Assembly (NCBI RefSeq): GCF_031348265.1
Contig: NZ_CP133771.1
Span: 2,790,001 to 2,854,000, forward strand
DNA length: 64,000 nt
Direction of reading: 5' to 3'
From: Streptomyces collinus
GTDB taxonomy: Bacteria > Actinomycetota > Actinomycetes > Streptomycetales > Streptomycetaceae
Position numbers and translations under genes: made by a program. How positions within the stretch are numbered: the first letter of the stretch is position 1; each line of letters opens with the position of its first letter. Positions 24,930-33,376 of this stretch are shown piece by piece. Below the pieces are notes generated by a model. That model did not search any database. It had not been told where the DNA came from and worked only from the letters and a program-made list of their open reading frames with translations.

Positions 24930-26446
24930 CGGGCCACCGCCACGCGCTCCTCGATCATGTGCAGCAGCGCCTGTTTGTCGACCTTGCCGCGGTCGGTCTC
25001 GGGGAGCAGGGCGAGCGGCAGGATCCGCTCGGGGACGCAGTAGTAGGGCAGGGCGTCCGCGACCGCGCGGCGGGCGGCGTCCGGGTCGACGTCCGCCGGG
25101 CAGACGAAGGAGACCAGGGTGCGGGCGTCGCGTTTCAGGGTGACGGCGCGGGTGCAGCCGGCGGCCGACTCCAGGACCGAGGAGACGGAGTCCAGCTCGA
25201 CGCGGAAGCCGCGCACCTTGACCTGGTCGTCGGTGCGGCCGAGGTGCTCCAGCTCGCCCCCGGGGGTCCAGCGGCCGAGGTCGCGGGTGCGGAACATGCG
25301 CCGGCCGCCGCCGAGGAACGGGTCGGGCACGTAGCGCTCTGCGTTGAGGGCGTCGTCGCCGAGGTAGCCGGCGGAGACGCAGGCGCCGCCGGCCCACATC
25401 TCGCCCACCTCGCCCACCGGCAGGGGGCGGCGGTCGGCGTCGAGGACGTACACCGTGTTGTTCGGGGTGGGGCGGCCGATGGTGAGCAGCGGGGCGGACG
25501 GGTCGTGGCGGCTCATCGTGTTGACGATCGTCGTCTCCGTGGGGCCGCAGCAGTTGAAGAAGGCGGCCTGCCGGGCCCACCGGTCGGCCAGCGGGCGCGG
25601 GCAGGGCTCCCCCGCGACGGCGACCGTGCGCACCCGGGGGCAGGCGGCCGGGTCGAGGCCGGAGAGCACGGTCGGGGTCGCGATCAGCACGTCGGCGGTG
25701 CGGGCCGCGGCGGCGAGGTCCTTGCCGCGGATGACGAGCGTGCCGCCCTGGGCGAGGCAGCCGAGGATCTCCCAGGCGGCCATGTCGAAGGCGATGTTGA
25801 GGAGCTGGGCGACCCGGTCGCCGGGCCGGACGCCGAGGCCGCCCGGGGCGGTGAGCAGGAGGTTGGCGACGTTGCGGTGGGTGACCTTCACGCCGTTGGG
25901 GCGGCCGGTGGTGCCGGAGGTGAACAGCACGTAGCAGCCGTCGTCGCCGGTGACGCGGACGTGCGGGGCCGGGGCGTACGGCAGCGGCTCGTCGAGCGGG
26001 AGCAGCAGATGGCCGTCCGGCAGGGGCACGCGGTGGACGTGCTCGGCGACGGTGAGGACGACCCGGGTGCGGGCGGTGCGGATGACGTGGGTGAGCTGGG
26101 CCGGGGGTGTGAGGCCGATGTCCTGCGGGACGTAGGCGGCGCCGGCCTTCAGGATGCCGAGCAGGCCGACCAGCATCGGGATCGAGCGGCGGACGAAGAG
26201 GCCGACGTGGTCGCCGGGGCGCACGCCCTCGTCGGCCAGGCGGGCGGCGAGGGCGCCGGCGTACCGGTCGAGTTCGCCGTAGGTGATGCGGGCGCCCTGG
26301 TGTTCGGCGGCGACGGCGTGCGGGGTGGTCCGGGCGTGCCGGGCGACGGCGTGGTGCAGGAGCGGGTCGGGGACGGGGACGGTGGGGCCCCGGCCGTACT
26401 GCCGGAAGAGCTGCTGGTCATGGGGGGTCAAGTGGCGCAGAGGCAT
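24926..26446 (-). CDS. stand-alone adenylation (AMP-binding) enzyme, NRPS-like
   Basis: The 506-residue protein is an ANL-superfamily adenylating enzyme: LFTSGTTGRPNGV (A3), NIAFDMAAWEIL (A4), NCCGPTETT (A5), FRTRDLGRW (A7), GRTDDQVKVRGFRVEL (A8) and a C-terminal lysine in ETDRGKVDKQ (A10). Aspartate in FDMAAW is the residue that binds the amino group in NRPS adenylation domains, so an amino acid is a reasonable substrate. No carrier domain is attached and none is encoded nearby. AGGAGG lies about 10 bases before the ATG. It heads the operon with the membrane oxidoreductase and the hydratase. Confidence 0.87.
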   Translation of the reverse strand: MPLRHLTPHDQQLFRQYGRGPTVPVPDPLLHHAVARHARTTPHAVAAEHQGARITYGELDRYAGALAARLADEGVRPGDHVGLFVRRSIPMLVGLLGILKAGAAYVPQDIGLTPPAQLTHVIRTARTRVVLTVAEHVHRVPLPDGHLLLPLDEPLPYAPAPHVRVTGDDGCYVLFTSGTTGRPNGVKVTHRNVANLLLTAPGGLGVRPGDRVAQLLNIAFDMAAWEILGCLAQGGTLVIRGKDLAAAARTADVLIATPTVLSGLDPAACPRVRTVAVAGEPCPRPLADRWARQAAFFNCCGPTETTIVNTMSRHDPSAPLLTIGRPTPNNTVYVLDADRRPLPVGEVGEMWAGGACVSAGYLGDDALNAERYVPDPFLGGGRRMFRTRDLGRWTPGGELEHLGRTDDQVKVRGFRVELDSVSSVLESAAGCTRAVTLKRDARTLVSFVCPADVDPDAARRAVADALPYYCVPERILPLALLPETDRGKVDKQALLHMIEERVAVAR

Positions 26447-26640
26447 GATCGAGTGGCCTCCTGGCTGTTTCGAGGTCGGATTGCCACCTGCGGGCCGGCC
26501 GCGGGTGGATGCAGCCGTGAGCGGCGGGCATGCCCGGGTGTCGAACGCCGTGCGGAGTCGTGCGAGCGCTGCGCGTAGCGAGAGCGTAGTGCGGATGCTT
26601 CAACACTCAACGAGGTCGGATCAGCCAAGAAAGGAACGCA

Positions 26641-26703
26641 ATGAGCCACATGTGGCGTTTCTCGTCCCACAGGCAACGTCCGTGGCGGTCGGCGACGACC
26701 TGA
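26641..26703 (+). CDS. possible leader peptide upstream of nasA
   Basis: ATG 26641 begins a 20-codon frame, MSHMWRFSSH and ten more residues, ending at TGA 26701-26703. AAAGGA lies seven bases upstream. It may be a leader peptide or simply chance; a second short frame with AGGAGG begins at GTG 26718. The presence of the promoter for nasA further downstream argues against a role in attenuation of nasA itself. Confidence 0.25.
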   Translation: MSHMWRFSSHRQRPWRSATT

Positions 26704-26791
26704 AGGAGGGCTGGACTGTGTCTCACCAGGACGGGCGGGCTCCTGCCTCACGCGGGCGGGCCGGTGGCGGGGAGGTTGCCGTCCCGGCCGC

Positions 26792-26841
26792 GTAACAGGG
26801 AACCGTCCCGGGCGTAACACGGCCGACGCACGCTGAACGGT
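26792..26841 (+). promoter_or_regulatory. nasA promoter with GTAAC half-sites, apparently leaderless
   Basis: GTAAC occurs at 26792-26796 and again at 26814-26818, exactly 22 bp apart, the spacing of repeated GlnR boxes; GTAAC repeats are also typical of MtrA. A -10-like CACGCT at 26829-26834 is seven bases before the ATG and there is no Shine-Dalgarno sequence, so the transcript probably starts at or next to the start codon. The same arrangement, base for base in spacing, precedes the nir operon. Confidence 0.6.
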
Positions 26842-28971
26842 ATGCAGAGCACCGTGACGCCCACGCACTGCCCGTACTGCGCCCTGCAGTGCGGGATGAA
26901 CCTGACACCCGCGCCGGACGGGACCGTCGAGGTGAGCGAGCGCACGGACTTCCCGGTCAACCGGGGCGCCCTGTGCGGCAAGGGCCGTACGTCCGCGGCG
27001 GTGCTCGCGAGCAACGTCCGTCTGACCTCCCCGTTGGTGCGCGACCAGGGCGGCACGCTGGTGCCCGCCTCCTGGGACGAGGCGCTGGACCGGATCGCCG
27101 CGGGGCTGGGCCGCACGCGCGCGGAGCACGGGCCGGACGCGGTCGGGGTGTTCGGCGGGGGCGGCCTGACGAACGAGAAGGCGTACACGCTCGGCAAGTT
27201 CGCGCGGGTCGTGCTCGGCACCTCGCAGATCGACTACAACGGCCGCTTCTGCATGTCGTCGGCGGCGGCCGCCGGCATCAAGGCGTTCGGGCTCGACCGG
27301 GGGCTGCCGTTCCCGCTGGAGGACATCCCGAAGTCCGGCTGCGTGATCCTCGTCGGGTCGAACCTCGCGGAGACCATGCCTCCGTCGCTGCGGTTCTTCA
27401 CCGAGCTGAAGGAGAACGGCGGCACGCTGATCGTGATCGACCCGCGCCGCACCAAGACCGCGGAGCAGGCGGACCTGCACCTGGCACCCCGGCCGGGCAC
27501 GGACCTGGCCCTCGCCCTGGGCCTGCTGCACCTGGTCATCGCCGAGGGACGGGTGGACGAGGAGTACGTCCGGGAGCGCACGGCCGGCTGGGAGGACGCC
27601 CGGGCGGCGGCGATGGCGCACTGGCCGGAGTACGTGGAGCGGATCACGGGGGTGTCCGTTCCTCAACTACGGGAGACCGTACGGCTGTTCTGCGAGCCGG
27701 AGTCGGCGATGGTGCTCACCGCCCGGGGGCCCGAGCAGCAGTCCAAGGGCACCGACACCGTCGGCGCGTGGATCAACCTGTGCCTGGCGACCGGCCGGGC
27801 GGGCCGCCCGCTGTCCGGGTACGGCTGTCTGACCGGCCAGGGCAACGGGCAGGGCGGGCGGGAACACGGGCAGAAGGCGGACCAGTTGCCGGGCTACCGC
27901 AAGCTCGACGACCCGGCAGCGCGGGCGCATGTCGCCGAGGTGTGGGGTGTCGACCCGGACAGCCTGCCCGGGCCCGGGCGCAGCGCGTACGAGCTGCTGG
28001 ACGCGCTGGGCACCGACATCAGGTCGCTGCTGCTGATGGCGTCCAACCCGGTGGTGTCGGCGCCGCGGGCCGCGCACATCGAGGAGCGCATCAGGTCGCT
28101 GGACTTCCTGGCGGTCTGCGACGTGGTGCTGTCGGAGACGGCGGCGCTCGCGGACGTGGTCCTGCCGGTCACCCAGTGGGCCGAGGAGACGGGCACGACG
28201 ACCAACCTGGAGGGCAGGGTCCTGCTGCGGCGCCGGGCGGTCACCCCGCCGGACGGCATCCGCAGCGACCTGGAGGTGCTGCACGAACTGGCCGCCCGTC
28301 TGGGCGTGGAGAAGGGCTTCCCGACGGACCCGGAGGAGGTCTTCGAGGAACTGCGCCGGGCGTCTGCGGGCGGGGCTGCGGACTACTCGGGGATCACGTA
28401 CCGGCGGCTGGCAGAGGAGAACGGGGTGTTCTGGCCCTGTCCGGCGGCGGTGGAGACGGCCGACGTGAGCGAGGACGCCTGTGACGACGAGGAGGCACCG
28501 GCCGTGCATCCCGGCACGCCCCGCCTCTTCCTCGACCGCTTCGCCACGCCCGACGGCCGGGCCCGGTTCGTCCCCGTCTCGCACCGCGCGATCGCCGAGG
28601 AACCGGACGACGAGTACCCGGTGCTGCTGACCACCGGGCGGGTCGTGGCGCAGTACCAGTCCGGGGCGCAGACCCGGCGGGTGGCGGAGCTGAACGCCGC
28701 CGCGCCCGGGCCGTTCGTGGAGCTGCACCCGAGGCTGGCGGCCCGGCTGGGAGCGGCCGAGGGGGACCCGGTGGCCGTCGTGTCACGGCGGGGCCGGGCC
28801 GTGGCGCCCGCGAGGATCACGAACGCCATCCGGCCCGACACCGTCTTCATGCCCTTCCACTGGCCGGGCGAGGGCCGCGCCAACACCCTCACCAACCCCG
28901 CGCTCGACCCGACCTCCCGGATGCCGGAGTTCAAGGCGTGCGCGGTGCGGCTGGAGGCCGTCGAGGGGTAG
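26842..28971 (+). CDS. nasA: assimilatory nitrate reductase catalytic subunit NasA
   Basis: The 709-residue molybdoenzyme reduces nitrate to nitrite. It has the N-terminal [4Fe-4S] site C10-x2-C13-x3-C17-x27-C45 (CPYCALQCGM, CGKG), the molybdenum-ligand cysteine C137 in NGRFCMSS, and the bis-MGD binding segments (GQGNGQGGREHGQKADQ, TTGRVVAQYQSG). A Cys ligand and no extra C-terminal [2Fe-2S] domain fit NasA of Gram-positive assimilatory systems. An electron donor subunit is not adjacent; the FAD protein at 35747 is a candidate. It converges with the M4 protease gene, three bases apart. Confidence 0.93.
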   Translation: MQSTVTPTHCPYCALQCGMNLTPAPDGTVEVSERTDFPVNRGALCGKGRTSAAVLASNVRLTSPLVRDQGGTLVPASWDEALDRIAAGLGRTRAEHGPDAVGVFGGGGLTNEKAYTLGKFARVVLGTSQIDYNGRFCMSSAAAAGIKAFGLDRGLPFPLEDIPKSGCVILVGSNLAETMPPSLRFFTELKENGGTLIVIDPRRTKTAEQADLHLAPRPGTDLALALGLLHLVIAEGRVDEEYVRERTAGWEDARAAAMAHWPEYVERITGVSVPQLRETVRLFCEPESAMVLTARGPEQQSKGTDTVGAWINLCLATGRAGRPLSGYGCLTGQGNGQGGREHGQKADQLPGYRKLDDPAARAHVAEVWGVDPDSLPGPGRSAYELLDALGTDIRSLLLMASNPVVSAPRAAHIEERIRSLDFLAVCDVVLSETAALADVVLPVTQWAEETGTTTNLEGRVLLRRRAVTPPDGIRSDLEVLHELAARLGVEKGFPTDPEEVFEELRRASAGGAADYSGITYRRLAEENGVFWPCPAAVETADVSEDACDDEEAPAVHPGTPRLFLDRFATPDGRARFVPVSHRAIAEEPDDEYPVLLTTGRVVAQYQSGAQTRRVAELNAAAPGPFVELHPRLAARLGAAEGDPVAVVSRRGRAVAPARITNAIRPDTVFMPFHWPGEGRANTLTNPALDPTSRMPEFKACAVRLEAVEG

Positions 28972-28974
28972 GGA

Positions 28975-30621
28975 TCAGCTCACCGCCACGGCCTTCCAGG
29001 CTGCGGCGACCGCCTTCTGCTCGGTGCTGTCGGCGCCGTAGAGGTCCTTCGCCGCGCTCAGGGTCGCCTTGCGGGCGTCCGCGTAGTTCGTCGAGGACGT
29101 CATGTAGACCGTCAGGGCGCGGTACCAGATCTTGCCCAGGGCGGCCCGGCCGATGCCGGTCACCGTGGAGCCGTCGCAGGTCGGGGAGTCGTAGGCGACG
29201 CCGTTGAGGGACTTCTTGCCGCTGCCCTCCGCGAGCAGGTAGGCGAAGTGGTTGCCGACGCCCGAGGAGTAGTGCACGTCGAGGTCGCCCAGCTTCGCGT
29301 TCCAGCAGTCCGCCGACTTGCCGTCCTTGGACGGCTTGTCCATGAAGCGCAGGGCCTCACGGCCGAGACCGGAGCGGACGACCTTCTCGCCGATGAGCCA
29401 GTCGCCCTTGTCCTCGGCGTTGGCCGCGTGGAACTCCACCAGCGTGCCGAAGACGTCCGAGGTGGCCTCGTTCAGGCCGCCGGACTCGCCCGAGTACGTC
29501 AGCGCCGCCGTCTTGGACGTCACGCCGTGGGACATCTCGTGCCCGGCGACGTCCAGCGACACCAGCGGGCCCATCAGCTTGCCGTCGCCGTCGCCGTACG
29601 TCATGCAGAAGCAGTTGTCGTCCCAGAAGGCGTTGTTGTAGTCCTTGCCGTAGTGGACGCGGTTGAAGGACCCCTTGCCGTCGCCGGCGATGCCGGCGCG
29701 GCCGTGGACCTTCTTGTAGTAGTCCCAGGTGACGTCGGTGCCGTACTGGGCGTCCACCGCCACCGTGGAGCGGTCGGCGGCCGTACCCGTCCCCCACTGG
29801 TTGTCGGCGTCCGTGAAGAGCGTCGCGGGGGCGCGGGTCAGGCAGACGGTCAGCAGGCACTTGTCCGTCTTGTTCTCGGCGTCGCCTGTGTACGTGCCGC
29901 CGCGCGTCGCGTCCTTCAGCTGGTACGACGAGCCGGACGCCGTCGTCTCCAGCGGGACCGTGCCGCCGTAGAGGGACTTGCCGTCGCCGGAGGCCGACTC
30001 CATGGAGTCCCAGGCGTCGATCCGGTCGCCGGTCGTCGCGTCGGTCAGCACCGTGCGCCCGACCGGGTTGCCGCGTTCGTCGTGCGCCACCGCGTCGGTC
30101 TGCCAGGCCAGCTTCGGGGCGCCGTGCAGGGCGTCGACGACCAGTCGGGGCTTGGCGGTCAGCTTCTTCAGGGTCTCGCCGAGGTGCGCGGCGCGCAGCA
30201 GGTTCGCCGCGAGGTCGGCGGCCTTGGGGGCGGTCACCTTCGGGGTGACGCTCGCCAGGGAGAGCGCGGACGTCGTCGCGCGGCTCGTGCCGCGGTAGGT
30301 GCCGTCCGGGTTCAGGTGGAGCACGAAGTCGCCGCCGAGGACGGGCAGCCGGTGGTAGGTGCGGTCGTAGCGGACGTGCCGGGTGCCGTCCTCGTCGACG
30401 ACGACGTCCCGGACCTCCGTCTCCTGGGCCGAGGTGAGGCCCAGGGCGCCGGCCCGGTCCGCGAGCACCGCCTCCGCGTCCTCGATCGCACCGGACCTGG
30501 TCGGCCGGTCCGCCGCGCCGGCGGCCGGGGAGAGGACGGCGGCCAGCAGGGCGGTGGTGCCGGTGAGGGCCACACCGGCGAGGGCGAGACGGGAACCGCG
30601 GACATGACGTATCCGACTCAT
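28975..30621 (-). CDS. secreted thermolysin-like (M4) neutral metalloprotease
   Basis: With the ATG at 30621 (AGGAG six bases upstream) the precursor has 548 residues: a signal peptide (RLALAGVALTGTTALLAAVL ending PAAGA), an FTP-type propeptide (VLGGDFVLHLNPDG), and the catalytic domain with zinc site HEMSHGVTSKT and glutamate in GGLNEATSDVFG. The catalytic His appears in the VHYSSGVGNHFAYLL region. It is exported and self-processed to digest extracellular protein. A start at 30633 is possible but lacks the spacing. Stands alone. Confidence 0.94.
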   Translation of the reverse strand: MSRIRHVRGSRLALAGVALTGTTALLAAVLSPAAGAADRPTRSGAIEDAEAVLADRAGALGLTSAQETEVRDVVVDEDGTRHVRYDRTYHRLPVLGGDFVLHLNPDGTYRGTSRATTSALSLASVTPKVTAPKAADLAANLLRAAHLGETLKKLTAKPRLVVDALHGAPKLAWQTDAVAHDERGNPVGRTVLTDATTGDRIDAWDSMESASGDGKSLYGGTVPLETTASGSSYQLKDATRGGTYTGDAENKTDKCLLTVCLTRAPATLFTDADNQWGTGTAADRSTVAVDAQYGTDVTWDYYKKVHGRAGIAGDGKGSFNRVHYGKDYNNAFWDDNCFCMTYGDGDGKLMGPLVSLDVAGHEMSHGVTSKTAALTYSGESGGLNEATSDVFGTLVEFHAANAEDKGDWLIGEKVVRSGLGREALRFMDKPSKDGKSADCWNAKLGDLDVHYSSGVGNHFAYLLAEGSGKKSLNGVAYDSPTCDGSTVTGIGRAALGKIWYRALTVYMTSSTNYADARKATLSAAKDLYGADSTEQKAVAAAWKAVAVS

Positions 30622-30760
30622 CGGTCTCCTCATACGGGCGCACCCGGTCGCGTGGGGTCGACCGGGGGCGGCGTTGATGTTGACCGCGAGTTAAGGCGGC
30701 GCGGACATGGCATGTCCATAGCGCCGTTGTGCAGGTGTGTGAGGGTGCAGAATCGTTCCT

Positions 30761-31177
30761 GTGACCCTCCCCTTCTTCGTCTACGGCACCCTCCTCCCGG
30801 GAGAGGTCAATCACGGCCTCTTCCTGCGCGGCCGCACCCGCTCCGAGGAGCCGGGGAGGCTCGCGGACGCGGTGCTGTACGCCGGGCCGGGCTACCCGTA
30901 CGCGGTCGAGGAGCCCGGCGGCGGCGCGGTCAGCGGGGAGCTGGTGACCGCACTGCCGGAGGCGTACGCGGAGCTGCTCACCGAGCTGGACCGGCTGGAG
31001 GAGTACGTGCCCGGCGATCCGCGCAGCCTGTACGTACGCGTCGAGCGGAAGGTCGTCCGGGCTGCGGACGGGGCGGCCGTCCGGGCCTGGGTGTACGTGG
31101 CCGCACCCGCCGTCGCCACGCGGCTGCGGGCCCGTGGGCGGGCGATCGAGGGCGGCGACTGGCGGGCGCGGACGTGA
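30761..31177 (+). CDS. gamma-glutamylcyclotransferase-like (AIG2/GGACT) protein
   Basis: This 138-residue protein starts MTLPFFVYGTLLPGEVNHGL, containing the YGTL substrate-binding loop of the family; the catalytic glutamate is in LDRLEEYVPGDP, and YVRVERKVV is the following strand. Family members cyclise gamma-glutamyl amines to 5-oxoproline. The GTG start lies at 30761 with no strong ribosome-binding site. The physiological substrate in Streptomyces is not known. Confidence 0.88.
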   Translation: MTLPFFVYGTLLPGEVNHGLFLRGRTRSEEPGRLADAVLYAGPGYPYAVEEPGGGAVSGELVTALPEAYAELLTELDRLEEYVPGDPRSLYVRVERKVVRAADGAAVRAWVYVAAPAVATRLRARGRAIEGGDWRART

Positions 31178-31201
31178 GGGCCGTGCCCGGCTGACACCGG
31201 C

Positions 31202-31819
31202 TCAGCCCCCGTACGGCCGCTTCTCCCTGGCCTCCCGCAACGCGTGGCCCCACCACACCAGTTGGTCCAGCATGGTCTTCGCCGCCGCGTCCGGGCCGGA
31301 CGGGTCATGCAGGGTGCCCCGGTCGTCGAAGGAGGCGCCGGCGTTGTGGAAGGAGACGGTGTCGCGGACCGTCACGGCGTGGAGCTCGGCGAAGACCTGG
31401 CGCAGGTGCTCCGCGGCGCGCAGGCCACCGGCCAGGCCGCCGTAGGAGACGAGTCCGACGGGCTTGGCCTGCCATTCGGCGAAGTGCCAGTCGACGAGGT
31501 TCTTCAGGCCCGCCGGGAAGGAGTGGTTGTACTCGGGGGTGAGGACCACGAACGCGTCCGCGCGGGCCAGCTTCGGGGTGATGCCGGACAGCGCGGCGGA
31601 TGCCTCCGGGGTCGGTTCGAGGGACATCGGCAGCGCGGCCTCGGCGACGTCCACGACCTCGACGACGAGGTCGTCCCGGTCCCGGATGCGGCCGAGGAGC
31701 CAGTCGGCGACGACGGGACCGAAGCGGCCGTGCCGGTTGCTGCCCACGACGAGGGTCAGCCGGAGCGGGTCGGCGGCGGTCTGCGGCAGGGTGGCTGGAT
31801 CGGTAGCGGTTGTCTTCAT
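31202..31819 (-). CDS. NADPH-dependent FMN reductase, likely SoxR-controlled
   Basis: With the ATG at 31819 the protein has 205 residues in a flavodoxin fold: LTLVVGSNRHGRFG binds FMN phosphate, and VLTPEYNHSFPAGLKNLVDW and GLVSYGGLAGGLRAAEHL are family motifs. It reduces FMN or quinones with NADPH. A SoxR-box-like palindrome lies just upstream at 31834-31853, and I recall that an FMN reductase of this kind belongs to the SoxR regulon of S. coelicolor. The upstream ATG at 31840 lies inside the palindrome and is less likely. Confidence 0.9.
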   Translation of the reverse strand: MKTTATDPATLPQTAADPLRLTLVVGSNRHGRFGPVVADWLLGRIRDRDDLVVEVVDVAEAALPMSLEPTPEASAALSGITPKLARADAFVVLTPEYNHSFPAGLKNLVDWHFAEWQAKPVGLVSYGGLAGGLRAAEHLRQVFAELHAVTVRDTVSFHNAGASFDDRGTLHDPSGPDAAAKTMLDQLVWWGHALREAREKRPYGG

Positions 31820-31833
31820 GCGGACAGCCTCTA

Positions 31834-31853
31834 ACCTCAACCAACCTTGAGGT
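31834..31853 (-). promoter_or_regulatory. SoxR-box-like operator/promoter
   Basis: ACCTCAACCAACCTTGAGGT has 7-bp arms (ACCTCAA/TTGAGGT), matching the CCTCAAg...cTTGAGG consensus of SoxR. On the minus strand TTGACC at 31856-31851 can serve as -35 and TAGAGG as -10, with the box between them as MerR-type activators require. The ATG follows about 8 bases after the -10, so the message is probably leaderless. Confidence 0.75.
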
Positions 31854-32086
31854 CAAGCGGCGGCCGCCTACATCCGGGTCACCCGTTCACACGCGCGCCC
31901 CGCGCTTTTCCGCACCTCGCCCATCGAAAGCCCGTGACCTGCCGAAACGGCCGTCGAAGGCAGCCGGTTCAGCCCTGCCTGACACCCATTCACCCCAATT
32001 CTGACGCGCCTTCAGCAAGCGCGGCCGTCCCGCTGCCCGTTACCTCGGAAGGGCAGGCGCAGACCGAACCGCTCGAAGGAGCACCG

Positions 32087-32608
32087 ATGCGACGTATCGC
32101 CCCGCCGCTGACCGGTACCGCGCTCGCCGTCGCCGCCGCGGCCCTCACCGCCGCCCCCGCGTACGGCGCGTCCGCCGGTGGCCTGGAGCTGTCCCCGGCC
32201 TCGGTCGTGCCGGGCGGTCAGGTCACGGTACGTACGGCGGCCTGCGGCGACGGCGGCTCGGCGACGGGTGACGCCGGCGCGGTCGGGGCGGGTTCCATCG
32301 GTCTGGCGCCGGACGCGCACGGGCCGGGCGCGACCGGGCGGTTCCGGGTGCCGCCGAGCGCGCAGCCGGGCACGTACGAGATCACCGTGACCTGCGCCGG
32401 CAGCGGCCGGCGGATCACCGGGGACCTGGTGGTCACGCTGACACCGGTGCGCGGACAGGTCCATCCACGGGGGAGCGTGAAGACGGGGGTCGGTGGCGCT
32501 CTGGGCCCCGATCCCGTGCAGACCGCGGCAGGTGTGGCGGCCCTCGCCGTCGCCGCCGCGGGCGGTACCTGGCTCCTGCATCGCCGGGCGAGAGGCGACG
32601 GGATCTGA
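32087..32608 (+). CDS. secreted, C-terminally anchored protein paired with a sortase
   Basis: The ATG at 32087 has GAAGGAG about 6 bases upstream. The 173-residue protein has a signal peptide (LAVAAAALTAAPAYGA), an Ig-like extracellular domain (LELSPASVVPGGQVTVRT with two cysteines) and a C-terminal membrane segment followed by HRRARGDGI. No LPxTG or LAxTG motif precedes that segment. It lies 108 bp upstream of a class F sortase gene and is probably co-transcribed, a pairing common in streptomycetes. The function is unknown. Confidence 0.8.
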   Translation: MRRIAPPLTGTALAVAAAALTAAPAYGASAGGLELSPASVVPGGQVTVRTAACGDGGSATGDAGAVGAGSIGLAPDAHGPGATGRFRVPPSAQPGTYEITVTCAGSGRRITGDLVVTLTPVRGQVHPRGSVKTGVGGALGPDPVQTAAGVAALAVAAAGGTWLLHRRARGDGI

Positions 32609-32716
32609 CGGACACCCTCCGCTGTCCGTCACCGGTACCGCATGTCCCCTCCCCTCCGGGTCCGACGCCCCTCGCGGCCCGGAGGGGGCACGGGGCCGGA
32701 TCAGAAGAGGGTGGGT

Positions 32717-33376
32717 ATGCGCAGGTTCCCCGGGTTCGGCAGCGGCGTCCGCGATCCCGCGCACGCGGCCATGGCCGCCCTCACGGTGTTCGCCCTGTGC
32801 TCCGGGGTGTGGCTGCTGCGCGACGGCGCCGGGACGCACGCCCCGCCGCAGCCGTCCGCCGCGCAGGCCCTGGCCGGGCTGGACGGCCGGGCCGGTGAGC
32901 GGCCCGCCGTGCCACCGCTGCCGCCCTCACCGCCCGACCGGATCCGCATCCCGGCGATCGGGGTCAACGCGCCGCTGACCGGGCTCGGCCTGACGAGGAC
33001 CGGCAGCCTCGATGTGCCGCCCGCCGCGGAGAAGAACCTCGCCGGCTGGTACGAGGCCGGCACGACCCCCGGTGAGCGGGGCACGGCGATCGTCGCCGGC
33101 CACGTCGACAACGCCGACGGACCCGCCGTGTTCTACGACCTCGGCGCCCTGGCCAGGGGCAGCACTATCGAGGTGGACCGGCGGGACGGCGGCGTCGCGG
33201 TGTTCACCGTGGACGCCGTCGAGGTCCACGCCGCGAAGGACTTCCCCGACGAGAAGGTCTACGGCGCCGCCGGCCGCCCCGAGCTGCGGGTCATCACCTG
33301 CGGCGGCACCTACTCACGCGGCACCGGTTACCAGGGGAACGTCGTCGTCTTCGCGCATCTGACCGGGAGCCGGTGA
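32717..33376 (+). CDS. class F sortase
   Basis: The protein has 219 residues from ATG 32717 (GTG 32711 is an alternative). One N-terminal membrane segment (AALTVFALCSGVWLL) and a proline-rich linker precede the sortase barrel: PDRIRIPAIGVNAPLTG, catalytic His in VAGHVDN, catalytic Cys in RVITCGGTY and a downstream arginine region. Class F sortases occur in actinobacteria and few have known substrates. Its 3' end overlaps the convergent HxlR regulator gene by 63 bp. Confidence 0.9.
   Translation: MRRFPGFGSGVRDPAHAAMAALTVFALCSGVWLLRDGAGTHAPPQPSAAQALAGLDGRAGERPAVPPLPPSPPDRIRIPAIGVNAPLTGLGLTRTGSLDVPPAAEKNLAGWYEAGTTPGERGTAIVAGHVDNADGPAVFYDLGALARGSTIEVDRRDGGVAVFTVDAVEVHAAKDFPDEKVYGAAGRPELRVITCGGTYSRGTGYQGNVVVFAHLTGSR

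Larger units (their letters stand above)
26447..26841. other. divergent intergenic region upstream of nasA
   Basis: About 395 bases between the adenylation gene (minus) and nasA (plus). It holds the GTAAC half-sites and core promoter of nasA at its right end. Two short frames have good ribosome-binding sites: 26641-26703 (20 codons, AAAGGA upstream) and 26718-26795 (25 codons, AGGAGG upstream). Nothing else is recognisable. Confidence 0.5.
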
